From Baffinella frigidus (taxonomy: Eukaryota; Cryptophyceae; Cryptomonadales; Baffinellaceae): a stretch of 10,485 bases of DNA. This document shows positions 1 through 6,318 of this stretch, piece by piece; position 1 is the first letter of the stretch; the number at the start of each line of letters is the position of its first letter. A program made the position numbers and the translations under genes. The DNA lies in NCBI GenBank assembly GCA_026770585.1, contig MU646317.1, positions 4,897-15,381 on the forward strand, read 5' to 3'. The notes beneath the pieces were generated by a model, which was not told where the DNA came from, searched no databases, and saw nothing but the letters and a program-made list of their open reading frames with translations.

Positions 1-157
1 AACCCTAAACCCTAAACCATAAACCCTAAACCCTAAACCCCAAACCCTAACCCCTAAACCCTAAACCCTAAACCCTAAACCCTAAACCCAAACCCTAAAC
101 CCCAACCCTAAACCCCTCACCCCTCACCCCTCACCCCTCACCCCTCACCCCACACAG
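1..157 (+). repeat. telomere-like CCCTAAA array, probable end of an intron
   Basis: Degenerate CCCTAAA heptamers with the C-rich strand on +, shifting to CCCCTCA units at 113-150 and ending in CACACAG. The AG at 156-157 is followed at once by an open ankyrin reading frame, so this looks like the 3' part of an intron whose upstream exon lies left of the window. The alternative is that the window starts at a true telomere and the ankyrin gene is truncated at the chromosome end. The orientation fits a left chromosome end. The repeat itself is certain; its intronic role is inferred from the clean start of the ankyrin exon. Confidence 0.85.
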
Positions 158-580
158 GTGTGGGGGCGCACGGCGCTCCACTTGGCCTCTGGGATCCGCG
201 GTGACATAGTCCCAAGGCTCATCGCAGCGGGGGCTGACAAGAACGCGGCGGATAGGGACGGACGGACGCCGCTGCACTATGCAGCAGACGGTCCCGCGTT
301 CTTCGACGATGATAGCGCGGCGTGCGTGTGCTTGGAGCCGCTGCTGGACGCGGGGGCGGATCCCAACCGTCGGGACCGGGAGGGGAAGACGCCGCTGCAC
401 GTTCTCGTAAACCCTAAACCCTAAGCCCTAAGCCCTAAACCCTAAACACTAAACACTAAACACTAAACACTAAACACTAAACCCTAAACACTAAACCCTA
501 AACTCTAAACCAGGTGGAAAGGGACGGATCACAAGAAGCCATCGAGCTCCTCATCTCAGCGGGTACCTACATTCTAAACC

Positions 581-612
<32 letters not shown>

Positions 613-2840
613 ACCCTGAAACCTAAACCCTAAACCCTAAACCCTAAACCCTGAACCCTAACCCCCAAACCCTAAACCCTGAACCCTGAACCCTGAACCC
701 TAAACTCTAAGCCCTGACCCCTGCACCCTAAACAATAAACCCGAAACCCGAAACCCGAAACCCAAAACCCGAAACGCCAACCCGAAACCCTAAACCATAA
801 ACCCCAACCCCTAAACCCTGAACCAGGTGCGGACAAAGACGCAGGGGACAGGGCCGGCAGAACCCCGCTGCACTATGCTGCAGAAATACGAAACTCTGAA
901 ATGGACTGGGAGGAACAATCAGAGGGAGCACCCGAGTGTTGGAAGGCGTTGCTGGACGCGGGGGCGGGCGTGAACGTGCGGGATAGGGACGGCAAGACGC
1001 CGCTGCACGCCGCAGCCAGGTAAACCCTAAATACTAAACCCTCAACCCTAAACCCTCAACCCTAAACCCTAAACCATGAATCCGACACCCGACACCCGAA
1101 AGCAGGAAGGGATGCACGGCGGCGATCGAGCTGCTGCTGGACGCGGGTGAACCCTGAACCCTAAACCCTAAACACCAACCCCTAAACCCTGAAACCCCAA
1201 CCCTAAACCCCCAACCCCCAACCCCCAACCCCCAACCCCCAACCCCCAACCCCCAACCCCCAACCCCCAAACCCCAACCCCCAAACCCCAACCCCCAAAC
1301 CCCAACCCCCAAACCCCAACACCCAAACCCCAAACCCCAAACGCTACACGAGGAGCGGACGTGGACGCGTTGGACATGGAGCGGAACACGGCGCTGCTGG
1401 ATGCGCTCCGGCTTGGCAAGGGCGAGGACGGCACGCATGCTCTCGCGCGGGTAATGCCGAACACCCGCGCCACCCCCGTGGTGGAATGTGGCCCGTCCAC
1501 TTAATGGTAGGGAGGCGTCGCTCTGGCGAGCACGGCGGAAGAGAGCTCTTGCGAGGGTGATCTAGCTCTGCCCGAGTTTTATTCTGGCTCGTCCTCAAGG
1601 CTTTCTATTCGCCCTTTGGTACTGGATTTCTGCTCTTTAATACTTTTAAGGACGAGCCAGAATAAAACTCGGGTAGAGCTAGCCGCGCCACTGGGGGCCA
1701 CTCGAGAATACTGTAGGATCCTATTTACATGTGGGGTTGTAAATATTTGTACCAGGGTATCGTGGTGGATTGCGTGGACGGGTCGCCCCACTTTCTAGCT
1801 CAGAAGGCCACGTCCCAGGTCTTGCCTGTCCTCCCGAATCTTGCCTGCCATCCCGCATCTTGCCTGTCCCCGCACGTCGCAGGTCTGCCTCCTCCGCAAC
1901 GATCTAGCGCTGCCTGAGTTTTATTATGGCTCGTCCTTAAAAGTATTTAAGAACAGAAATTCAGTACACACGGGCGAATAGAACGCCTTTAGGACGAGCC
2001 AGAATAAAACTCGGGCCGAGCTAGACTTTCGATCGTAGCTGGCGCGCGCGCAAGCGGAGTACAAGGTGGAGCAGAGGGTTACTGAGGTAGCCCTGTACTC
2101 CCTCGACGTCCTTTAGGTACTTGAGGCTCTTTTAACTCCCACCGTAGGCGGACACCGGAACTTATCCTGCAGAAAAGGCCATGCTTCCTTGACGTAGGGA
2201 GGCGAGGCACCCATGTCCTCCAGCTTGTGCGAGGCACGGCATAGGGACGCGGCCCGTCGTCGCTCTGGCGAGCACTGCGGGCATGCTCCACACGGTGGAC
2301 TACGGACCTTTCATCAAAAACCAACTTGCCCAGGGGCAATTGACGCCAAGTATTTTCTAGTGCAAATTTGGTCACGTTATACGCTTAATCTAGCGTAGTC
2401 GAAACCCCCGTAGTCCACCGAGTGGCTTGCGAGGGTAATGCCGAAAGCCAATGTGTGGGGACTTGCTTGGACGCGACGCTGGTACACACCACTACAACCG
2501 TTGTTTTAAATGGGTCATGCCGCCGTGCATTGTGAGTTTGGTGCAACCACTTAGCAGCCACCGGTGCCTTTCTCCCCCGAACGGGGGAGGTTTGCTGACT
2601 TTTGGCGTGTTTCCGAATCAACTTTGGACCGATTCCCAAAGGCACCAGTGCCTGCTAGGTGGTAAGTCCTCTTTACGTTGGATTGATGGTCAAATATCGT
2701 GCAACGAGAGGTCGGCTTCAACTTCGACCGCGACCCTAGACCTAAGCTCCTGAACCCTAAACCCAAATTCCTAAACCCTAAACAAGGTGCGGGTGCTCCT
2801 GGAGGCGGGAGCCTCTCCGAGCGCGGTCAACTTAAGAGAC
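158..2840 (+). CDS. ankyrin-repeat protein, exons 1-6 (5' end missing)
   Basis: Exons: 158-406, 514-562, 827-1019, 1106-1146, 1353-1450 and 2787 to about 2840. Lengths of 249, 49, 193, 41 and 98 nt keep one reading frame through every junction. Each GT-AG junction restores an ankyrin repeat: TPLHVL joins V at 406/514, ISAG joins ADKD at 562/827, LHAAA joins RKG at 1019/1106, LLDAG joins ADVD at 1146/1353, and ALAR joins VRVLLEAGA at 1450/2787. The product has about 149 visible residues and six repeats with the G-x-TPLH / LL-x-x-GA signature. Short (33-34 residue) and long (41-45 residue) repeats alternate, so the gene probably grew by duplication of a two-repeat unit. Ankyrin repeats are protein-binding scaffolds; no catalytic domain is visible and the partner is unknown. 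Upstream exons are not in the window. After NLRDKRAW the ankyrin pattern is lost and a stop follows at 2893-2895; a possible donor is the GT after ACCAG near 2872. The exon 6 end is therefore uncertain, and a broken gene is possible. Confidence 0.85.
407..513 (+). repeat. intron 1, made of telomere-like repeats
   Basis: A 107-bp intron that starts GTAAACCC and ends TAAACCAG. Its whole length is CCCTAAA with variants CCCTAAG and CACTAAA. TAA recurs every 7 nt and so closes all three frames, which means the sequence must be spliced out for the ankyrin frame to continue. It lies inside the third ankyrin repeat, phase 0. Confidence 0.85.
563..826 (+). repeat. intron 2, made of telomere-like repeats
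   Basis: A 264-bp intron, donor GTACCTAC and acceptor CTGAACCAG. It contains blocks of different heptamer or near-heptamer variants: CCCTCAA at about 580-615, CCCTAAA, CCCTGAA, and CCCGAAA at about 740-785. The donor flank is the only one of the first four that does not read straight into TRAACCC. Phase 1, inside the Gly codon of SAG|AD. Confidence 0.85.
1020..1105 (+). repeat. intron 3, made of telomere-like repeats
   Basis: An 86-bp intron that starts GTAAACCC directly after CCAG. It is CCCTAAA/CCCTCAA repeats, then CCGACA units, ending CCGAAAGCAG. Phase 2; the split codon gives Arg in AAARKG. Confidence 0.85.
1147..1352 (+). repeat. intron 4, telomere-like and CCCCCAA repeats
   Basis: A 206-bp intron with donor GTGAACCC, then CCCTAAA units that change to a homogeneous run of CCCCCAA and CCCCAAA units (about 1200-1340), ending CTACACGAG. 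Phase 1, at the same codon position (G of AG|AD) as intron 2, which fits duplication of an exon-intron unit. The variant without TAA leaves long open frames on the - strand; these are artefacts. Confidence 0.85.
1562..1682 (-). mobile_element. 121-bp inverted-repeat element (MITE-like), copy 1
   Basis: CTAG-bounded element with 34-bp terminal inverted repeats (1562-1595 and 1649-1682) that match at 33 of 34 positions; the conserved inner part reads GAGTTTTATTCTGGCTCGTC. The 53-bp centre matches copy 2 when reversed, so the two copies are in opposite orientation. It has no coding capacity. A TA target duplication (cTAg at both ends) would suit a Tc1/mariner-type origin, but CTAG may instead be part of the repeat. 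The superfamily is not established. Confidence 0.8.
1820..1876 (+). repeat. 3 x 19-bp tandem repeat
   Basis: Three head-to-tail units, each beginning TCTTGCCTG, at 1820-1838, 1839-1857 and 1858-1876, with a few mismatches. A fourth, weaker trace (GTCTGCCTCCTCCGC) follows. It lies between the two 121-bp elements and has no evident function. Confidence 0.7.
1904..2024 (+). mobile_element. 121-bp inverted-repeat element (MITE-like), copy 2
   Basis: Same length and CTAG ends as the copy at 1562-1682, but inverted. Terminal repeats at 1904-1937 and 1991-2024 agree at about 30 of 34 positions. The loop (AAAAGTATTTAAGAACAGAA and on) matches the reverse complement of the other loop with scattered changes. 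Two copies at one length with matching ends argue for a real transposable family. Confidence 0.8.
2108..2190 (+). repeat. dispersed repeat, copy 1 (second copy at 8668-8740)
   Basis: Begins GTCCTTTAGG and shares GGCGGACAC and GGAACTTATCCTGCAGAAAA with 8668-8740, ending GCTTCCTT in both. Read on the - strand both copies encode a similar peptide (GLFCRISS, then VRL-x-WEL), which may be a relic of an element's reading frame or chance. Both copies lie in introns of + strand genes in the same orientation. Confidence 0.75.
2258..2280 (+). repeat. copy of a short segment also at 1516-1538
   Basis: CGTCGCTCTGGCGAGCAC followed by a GCGG-type end occurs here and at 1516. Each is followed, directly (1548) or after an inserted element (2426), by CTTGCGAGGGTRAT. 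That second motif resembles the exon 5/donor junction at 1440-1460 (CTCTCGCGCGGGTAATGCC). Probably fragments of duplicated exon-donor sequence. Confidence 0.5.
2293..2420 (+). mobile_element. 128-bp inverted-repeat element
   Basis: Perfect 13-bp terminal inverted repeats, CGGTGGACTACGG at 2293-2305 and its complement at 2408-2420, extending to 14 of 15 with the outer bases. The interior is AT-richer than its surroundings and non-coding. It lies between two fragments that are adjacent elsewhere, so it looks inserted. No clear target duplication is seen, and no second copy is in the window. Confidence 0.6.
2546..2663 (+). mobile_element. 118-bp inverted-repeat element with inner hairpin
   Basis: Terminal repeats at 2546-2571 and 2638-2663 agree at about 22 of 26 positions (ACCAC-x-TAGCA-x-GCAC-type ends, GGTGCCTTT inner). 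Just inside the left arm is a separate hairpin, CTCCCCC-GAAC-GGGGGAG at 2572-2589. It has no coding capacity and could be a MITE or another foldback element. Confidence 0.5.
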
Positions 2841-3331
2841 AAGCGTGCCTGGTTCCGGTGGGGCACACCAGGTGACAAACGGCAATTCGCCTAAAGTTGA
2901 TTCTGGAAATTTGTACCAGGTGTGTCCCAGAAACACGCCAAAGGTCAATAGTCTGCCACCGTCAATTTGCACCACGAAAAATTTCAGAGCCAACCGCCGC
3001 ATTCTGGAATCCCCACTTGTGATCTGGCGTGCACACCTTCCCGCTTTTAGGATGGAAAATTTTGCCAGATTTTCTCGGCACCTCAAGGTCAAGACCGGTG
3101 AAAATCAGCACCATTTTTACAGCAAAAGTTATCAACATGGCTCCACCTACGGAAACTCAGTTTCCGTCTGGATGTCTAAAGCCTGGACGTGATCCCGCGT
3201 AGCAGGGAACGCGGGGTTGACACGATTTCAACCCTGAAAACAATCGAAACTTTGAAACTTGTGAGTCAACTCGTGTAGTAAACATCGCGAATGCGTCCAT
3301 TTAAAGTCATGGTACACATTTTCCGCTCTAG
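2841..3331 (+). other. unresolved stretch between ankyrin exon 6 and the C-terminal exon
   Basis: No clear gene. Open frames exist on both strands but lack recognisable domains. The complement of about 2925-2965 contains TTTGGCGTGTTTC flanked by sequence similar to 2588-2620 (both read GG-x-LLTFGVF), suggesting pieces of one repeat in opposite orientation. A 17-bp near-perfect direct repeat, TAGCAGGG-A/T-ACGCGGGG, lies at 3200-3216 and 3329-3345. It may mark an insertion between them or be a duplicated acceptor region. Taken as an intron, it would end TTTTCCGCTCTAG at 3331 or TAGCAG at 3334. Confidence 0.4.
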
Positions 3332-3648
3332 CAGGGTACGCGGGGGCAAATCGGCGGCGGAGGCCTGTCGAGGAGCAGTTGGCGGCGCTGCTCCAGCAGT
3401 ATCGCCTGAAGCAGGACGCGCTTGCGTTTGCCATGTCGTGGCACCCGCGGCTCGGGGCAGGGTCAGGCGCGCACGGCCTGGATCCGGAGCTGGTGCAGAT
3501 GGTGTGGGGGTTCGTGCCGCGTGAGGAGGACGGGGGGGCGGGGGCGGGGGTGGGGGGCAAAACGGGGGTTGATCCGCTGGATGGGTGGGAGAGCCATTGT
3601 AGCTACGAGTCGGACGATCTCGAGGATGGGGCGTATTTCAGGTGCTAG
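3332..3648 (+). CDS. probable C-terminal exon of the ankyrin-repeat protein
   Basis: The open frame reads RRRRPVEEQLAALLQQYRLK, then QDALAFAMSWHPRLGAGS and LDPELVQMVWGFV, and stops at 3646-3648. The central part is hydrophobic and helical with good codon use. An AFAM-x-x-HPRLGAGS / LDP-x-L segment is, from memory, typical of the ends of ankyrin-repeat proteins in several algae; this could not be checked here. The tail is a Gly-rich linker (3528-3560) and an acidic end (YESDDLEDGAYF). A good acceptor, TTTTCCGCTCTAG, ends at 3331, but the phase linking it to exon 6 is not settled. It could instead belong to a separate decayed gene. Confidence 0.6.
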
Positions 3649-3847
3649 AAAGTGCTGGAGGAGGGTGAATATTCACTCTAACTCGTCCTAGGCAGGTCCT
3701 AGGGCCCTACCGTAGGGCGTATGAGCCTACTCGCCACTTAAGGGATAAGACTTAGTCTCCCTTAGTCTCGCCTGAGGTCCGGGCACTCGTGACTTCACTC
3801 CTTCCGGTGGGGGTGCATACATGGCGGCCGTGTGGGTGTTAATAAAG
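3649..3847 (+). other. region downstream of the ankyrin C-terminal exon
   Basis: No gene. AATAAA at 3841-3846 could serve as a polyadenylation signal, but it is about 195 bp past the stop and the protist may not use that motif. GTCCTAGGGCCCTA at about 3697-3710 resembles the centre of the element family at 5812-6458. GGTGCATACATGGCGGCCGTG at 3813-3833 resembles the right arm of the inverted repeat at 5701-5725. These look like relics of mobile elements. Confidence 0.4.
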
Positions 3848-3869
3848 CTCTCTCTCTCTCTCTCTCTCT
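3848..3869 (+). repeat. (CT)11 microsatellite
   Basis: Eleven perfect CT dinucleotides directly after AATAAAG. Downstream at 3888-3930 a G-run followed by CTTGTGAGCGAGGCAAC resembles one arm of the TACAGGGG element family. Confidence 0.95.
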
Positions 3870-3980
3870 GCACACCCCTACGTTCCGGGGGGGCGGGGGT
3901 GGCTCCTTGTGAGCGAGGCAACACTGTTTACTTTGGAAATCACCAGAGACAGCAGAGGCCTGTACCTAGGGCCCTCCCAG

Positions 3981-4073
3981 CAGTCAGCCTCTCTCCCACC
4001 AGCCTCCCTCCCGCCAGCCTCCATCTCGCCAGCCTCCCGCCCTCCCGCCAGCCCAGCCCTGCCAGCTGTCGTT
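3981..4073 (+). repeat. pyrimidine-rich CCAGCCTCC repeat
   Basis: Imperfect tandem copies of GCCAGCCTCCC (period roughly 11-16) with almost no purine except AG/GCC boundaries. Followed by a small hairpin GTTTGA-TGG-TCAAAC at 4083-4097. No coding role is supported. Confidence 0.7.
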
Positions 4074-4116
4074 GGGATTTTGGTTTGATGGTCAAACGAC
4101 AACTCAATAGTGGATT

Positions 4117-4286
4117 CCGTAAGTCGCAAAACACTCCCTTCAAACCATTCCGCGCTTCGCGCGGAAAACACTTAACCCCCCAAAAAAAATCCGCGCTTCG
4201 CGCGGAAAACACTTCAACCCCCAAAAGTTTTCCGCGATTAGCGCGGAAAACACTGGACACCCCAAACAAATATCGCGGGGTCGCGA
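4117..4286. repeat. 41-bp tandem array of short GC hairpins
   Basis: Hairpins CCGCG-CTTCG-CGCGG at 4150-4164 and 4191-4205, CCGCG-ATTAG-CGCGG at 4232-4246, and TCGCG-GGGT-CGCGA at 4273-4286 start exactly 41 bp apart. Each of the first three is followed by AAAACACT and a C-rich then A-rich spacer. A degenerate unit without an intact stem precedes them (AAAACACT at 4128-4135). Stems are kept while loops differ, and the fourth copy has a different but still self-complementary stem, which suggests selection or a mechanism acting on the hairpin. Function unknown. Confidence 0.8.
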
Positions 4287-4465
4287 CCCCCTTATGTCGC
4301 AACCCCCTTATCCAGGGGGTCTGCAAAGTTGCATTTAGAGTAATTGGACCCCTCCGCGTCGTTTGCGCGTGTTTTCAAGTCGATCGGACTAAAGCTTGAC
4401 CCTCAAAATATACAAATCGGCACCAAAGCACCAAAGGCCCTGTCTGCACCATAGAGACAAATTTC

Positions 4466-4760
4466 GACCCTTGCCCCACTTTTTGACCACCAAAAAGTGA
4501 ATATGAGCCCGGATTTGACTCGAAGCTATCCATTTCCGGGTCCGTGCATGTGCTCAGGTTCCTGGAAGTCCCAATCGGCGAGATGTTCGAGTTTGTTTGT
4601 GATTCTCAGGGTAAAATCGCCAAGAAAAAAATAACGGACCCATGCCCCAATTTTTGACCCCAAAAAGTGAATGTGAGCCCAGATTTGTCCGAAACCTATC
4701 AGGTTGTGGGTCCGTGCATATTATCAGGTCCCTGGGACTCCGCAAACTTGCCTCAAAAGT
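4466..4760. repeat. 170-bp direct duplication (two copies)
   Basis: The segment at 4466-4590 recurs at 4636-4760 with moderate divergence; shared blocks include CAAAAAGTGAAT, TGAGCCC, GATTTG, GGGTCCGTGCAT and ATCAGGT-like sequence. Copy 1 carries a hairpin CACTTTTTG-ACCAC-CAAAAAGTG (4478-4500), partly lost in copy 2. A one-base indel in that hairpin shifts all reading frames between copies, which argues against coding. The whole stretch 4287-4996 is AT-richer than the flanks and holds no convincing gene. Confidence 0.65.
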
Positions 4761-4996
4761 CGATACTTTGTCCCAACTCGAGATCCGAGCATTTGATTCT
4801 GGACCTCCAAATGCGATTCTACATGGCGCTCTAGAAACTGGTTTTACACCGTGGGGAAACAAGTGGCTCACAGAGCTTTCATAAATATGTATTTGGAAGA
4901 CAGTTTCAAGTGGTTGTGCAATGAAACTCCCAAGATTAGCCAAAATCCCAGGAGAAAAATCGTCCCCCCTTGTAAGTGTGAGGAGGTTTCTAGAAA

Positions 4997-5440
4997 TTCT
5001 TTCAAACCCTAAACCCTCAACCCTAAACCCTAAACCCTGAACTCTGAAACCCTAAACCCTAAACCCTGAACCTCAACCCTAGACTCTAACCCTAAACCCT
5101 AAAACCTAAAACCTAAAACCTAAACTCTAAACCCTAAACCCTGAAACCTGAAACCTAAACCCTAAACCGCCTAAACCGCCTAAACCCTAAACTCTCAACC
5201 CCCAACCCCCAACCCCCAACCCCACACACCACGCACCACACACCACACACCACACACCACACACCACACCCAAAACCCAACACCCAACACCCAACACCCA
5301 ACACCCAACACCCAACACCCAACACCCAACACCCAACACCCAACACCCAACACCCAACACCCAAAACCCAAAACACCAAACCCAAAACCCAAAATCCAAA
5401 ACCTAAAACCCTGAATCCAAACCCCTAAACCCTAAACCCT
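4997..5440 (+). repeat. interstitial telomere-like block with CCCAACA and CCACACA sub-arrays
   Basis: Degenerate CCCTAAA units with C-rich strand on +, then CACACCAC units (about 5221-5268), then a very regular run of ACCCAAC heptamers (about 5277-5362), then CCCAAAA. Unlike the introns above, neither edge shows ankyrin coding sequence or a clear splice pair, so this is classed as an interstitial telomere-like array. The regular sub-arrays show that variant heptamers have been amplified locally. Confidence 0.9.
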
Positions 5441-5495
5441 TTACAAAGTTTTGACTAGTTGGACTACACCTACGAGAGAGACCGTTGGTAATACG

Positions 5496-5725
5496 AACAC
5501 GGCCGCCATGCATTACCCCCTCTGAGGCTTGTGAAGAACGCCATGCATTGCCCCCTCTGAGGCTTGTAAAGAACGCCATGCATTACCCCCTCTGGGGTTG
5601 TGAAGAAAAGACGAAAGAGGTCTTACGGAGTTCCCTTCCCAGAGTCGGAGTCGAAGTTCCCATCCTACTCACACTACCTACACTTACCTAGCCTCCGTAG
5701 GGGGGGAGTACATGGTGGCCGTGTT
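5496..5725. mobile_element. inverted-repeat-bounded segment, possible MITE
   Basis: AACACGGCC-G/A-CCATG at 5496-5509, continuing into a C-run to 5520, has its inverted partner at 5701-5725 (about 21 of 25 positions match). A related single arm lies at 3813-3840. The interior contains the 35-bp triplicate and no plausible gene. Target duplication not evident. Confidence 0.45.
5505..5609 (+). repeat. 3 x 35-bp tandem repeat
   Basis: Units starting GCCATGCATT at 5505, 5540 and 5575 each continue CCCCCTCTG-x-GG-x-TTGT-x-AAGAA. Units 1 and 2 are almost identical and unit 3 more divergent. Lies just inside the left arm of the inverted repeat. Non-coding as far as can be seen. Confidence 0.85.
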
Positions 5726-5811
5726 GGTGTCAATACAGGGAGCTTCGCTTACAGAGGCTTTGCATTTGCAGAGGATTCGCAGAGGATTCGCGTTTGCGCG
5801 GGAGAGAAGGC

Positions 5812-5922
5812 TACAAGGGCACCTTTCTCATATGAAAACGCCACCCCTTAGGACCCTACAACAGGTCAATACCTAGGGTCATACGGTGGTCCCACGGCCT
5901 CTTATGCGGGAGCCCTCGGGCA
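5812..5922. mobile_element. TACAGGGG-type inverted-repeat element, divergent copy
   Basis: Left arm TACAAGGGCACCTTTCTCAT-like, then a C-rich stretch, then the centre TTAGGACCCTACAACAGG and CCTAGGGTCATACGGTGGTCC, which aligns with the centre of the copy at 6337-6458. The right arm, CTTATGCGGGAGCCCTCGGGCA, corresponds to CTTATGAGCGAGGTACCCC. The most diverged of three adjacent copies. Confidence 0.6.
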
Positions 5923-5929
5923 TGGATCC

Positions 5930-6077
5930 TACAGGGTTATCTCGCTCATTAGCAGCCGCCCCCCCCCCACGACCACCTCAGGGCTTTAGGTATAGGCCTG
6001 CTATCCCTCAAGTCCAAATGGACCCCCATGGTTGTCCTAGGGGGTGGGCGGTTTCTTATGAGCGAGGTACCCCTGTA
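5930..6077. mobile_element. TACAGGGG-type inverted-repeat element, 148 bp
   Basis: Left arm TACAGGGTTATCTCGCTCAT followed by a C-run; right arm GG-run, TTTCTTATGAGCGAGGTA, CCCCTGTA at its end. The arms are inverted copies with a few mismatches. The centre has CCATGG and CCTAGG palindromes. No coding capacity; no obvious target duplication. Confidence 0.75.
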
Positions 6078-6318
6078 CCCAGAACTGAAGGTCTCACGCC
6101 GCAGGGTGGTCTCAAGCTGGCTCCCGCAGCGACGGGATGAGAGCAGAGACGCAGACACACCCTGCTTGCCTGCGATAAATTGGTGAGTTCCACATGTATT
6201 ACACTGTGACGTGAAGAGACACCCCTAGTTAGCTGATTCCTAGCTACTTATGAACACTAAGTGGACCCTAGGGTGTCCACTCTACTGTACGGGAGCTCGT
6301 TCTTGAGCTACGCATGTC
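6078..6318. other. short region between inverted-repeat elements
   Basis: No gene seen. Contains an imperfect 22-bp palindrome (6260-6281, AGTGGACCC-TAGGG-TGTCCACT) centred on CCTAGG, similar in style to the centres of the neighbouring elements, so it may be an element remnant. Confidence 0.4.

Larger units (their letters stand above)
1451..2786 (+). other. intron 5, long, packed with short mobile elements
   Basis: A 1336-bp intron, donor GTAATGCC after GCGCGG and acceptor CTAAACAAG. Joining its flanks gives a regular ankyrin helix (ALAR-VRVLLEAGA). Only its last 35 bp (2752-2786) are telomere-like, as if the original telomere-like intron had been expanded by insertions. It contains two copies of a 121-bp inverted-repeat element (1562-1682, 1904-2024), a 19-bp triplicate, a dispersed repeat (2108-2190) and two further inverted-repeat elements (2293-2420, 2546-2663). 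If the donor is not used, the frame stops at 1502-1504. Confidence 0.7.

Noticed and set aside
1034-1500. Long - strand open frames rich in VWGLGVGGWGLG
   Set aside because: They are the reverse translation of CCCCCAA/CCCAAAC units that lack stops; they cross ankyrin exons and introns on the other strand.
1575-1595. Resemblance of ATTCTGGCTCGTC in the 121-bp element to the dinoflagellate spliced leader
   Set aside because: Only a partial match to the remembered ATTTTGGCTCAAG core, and it lies in a transposon arm with an inverted partner.
4150-4286. CRISPR-like array
   Set aside because: Spacing of 41 bp with hairpins is superficially similar, but the spacers are similar to each other, only four units exist and the context is eukaryotic.
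3821-4399. 192-codon + frame starting MAAVWVLIKL
   Set aside because: It runs through the CT microsatellite, the pyrimidine repeat and the hairpin array; no domain and repeat-driven composition.
4554-4943. 129-codon - strand frame
   Set aside because: It overlaps the 170-bp duplication, whose other copy has a one-base indel breaking the same frame.
5155-5399. - strand frames rich in GVGCWVL
   Set aside because: Direct reading of CCCAACA repeats; low complexity with three frames equally open.
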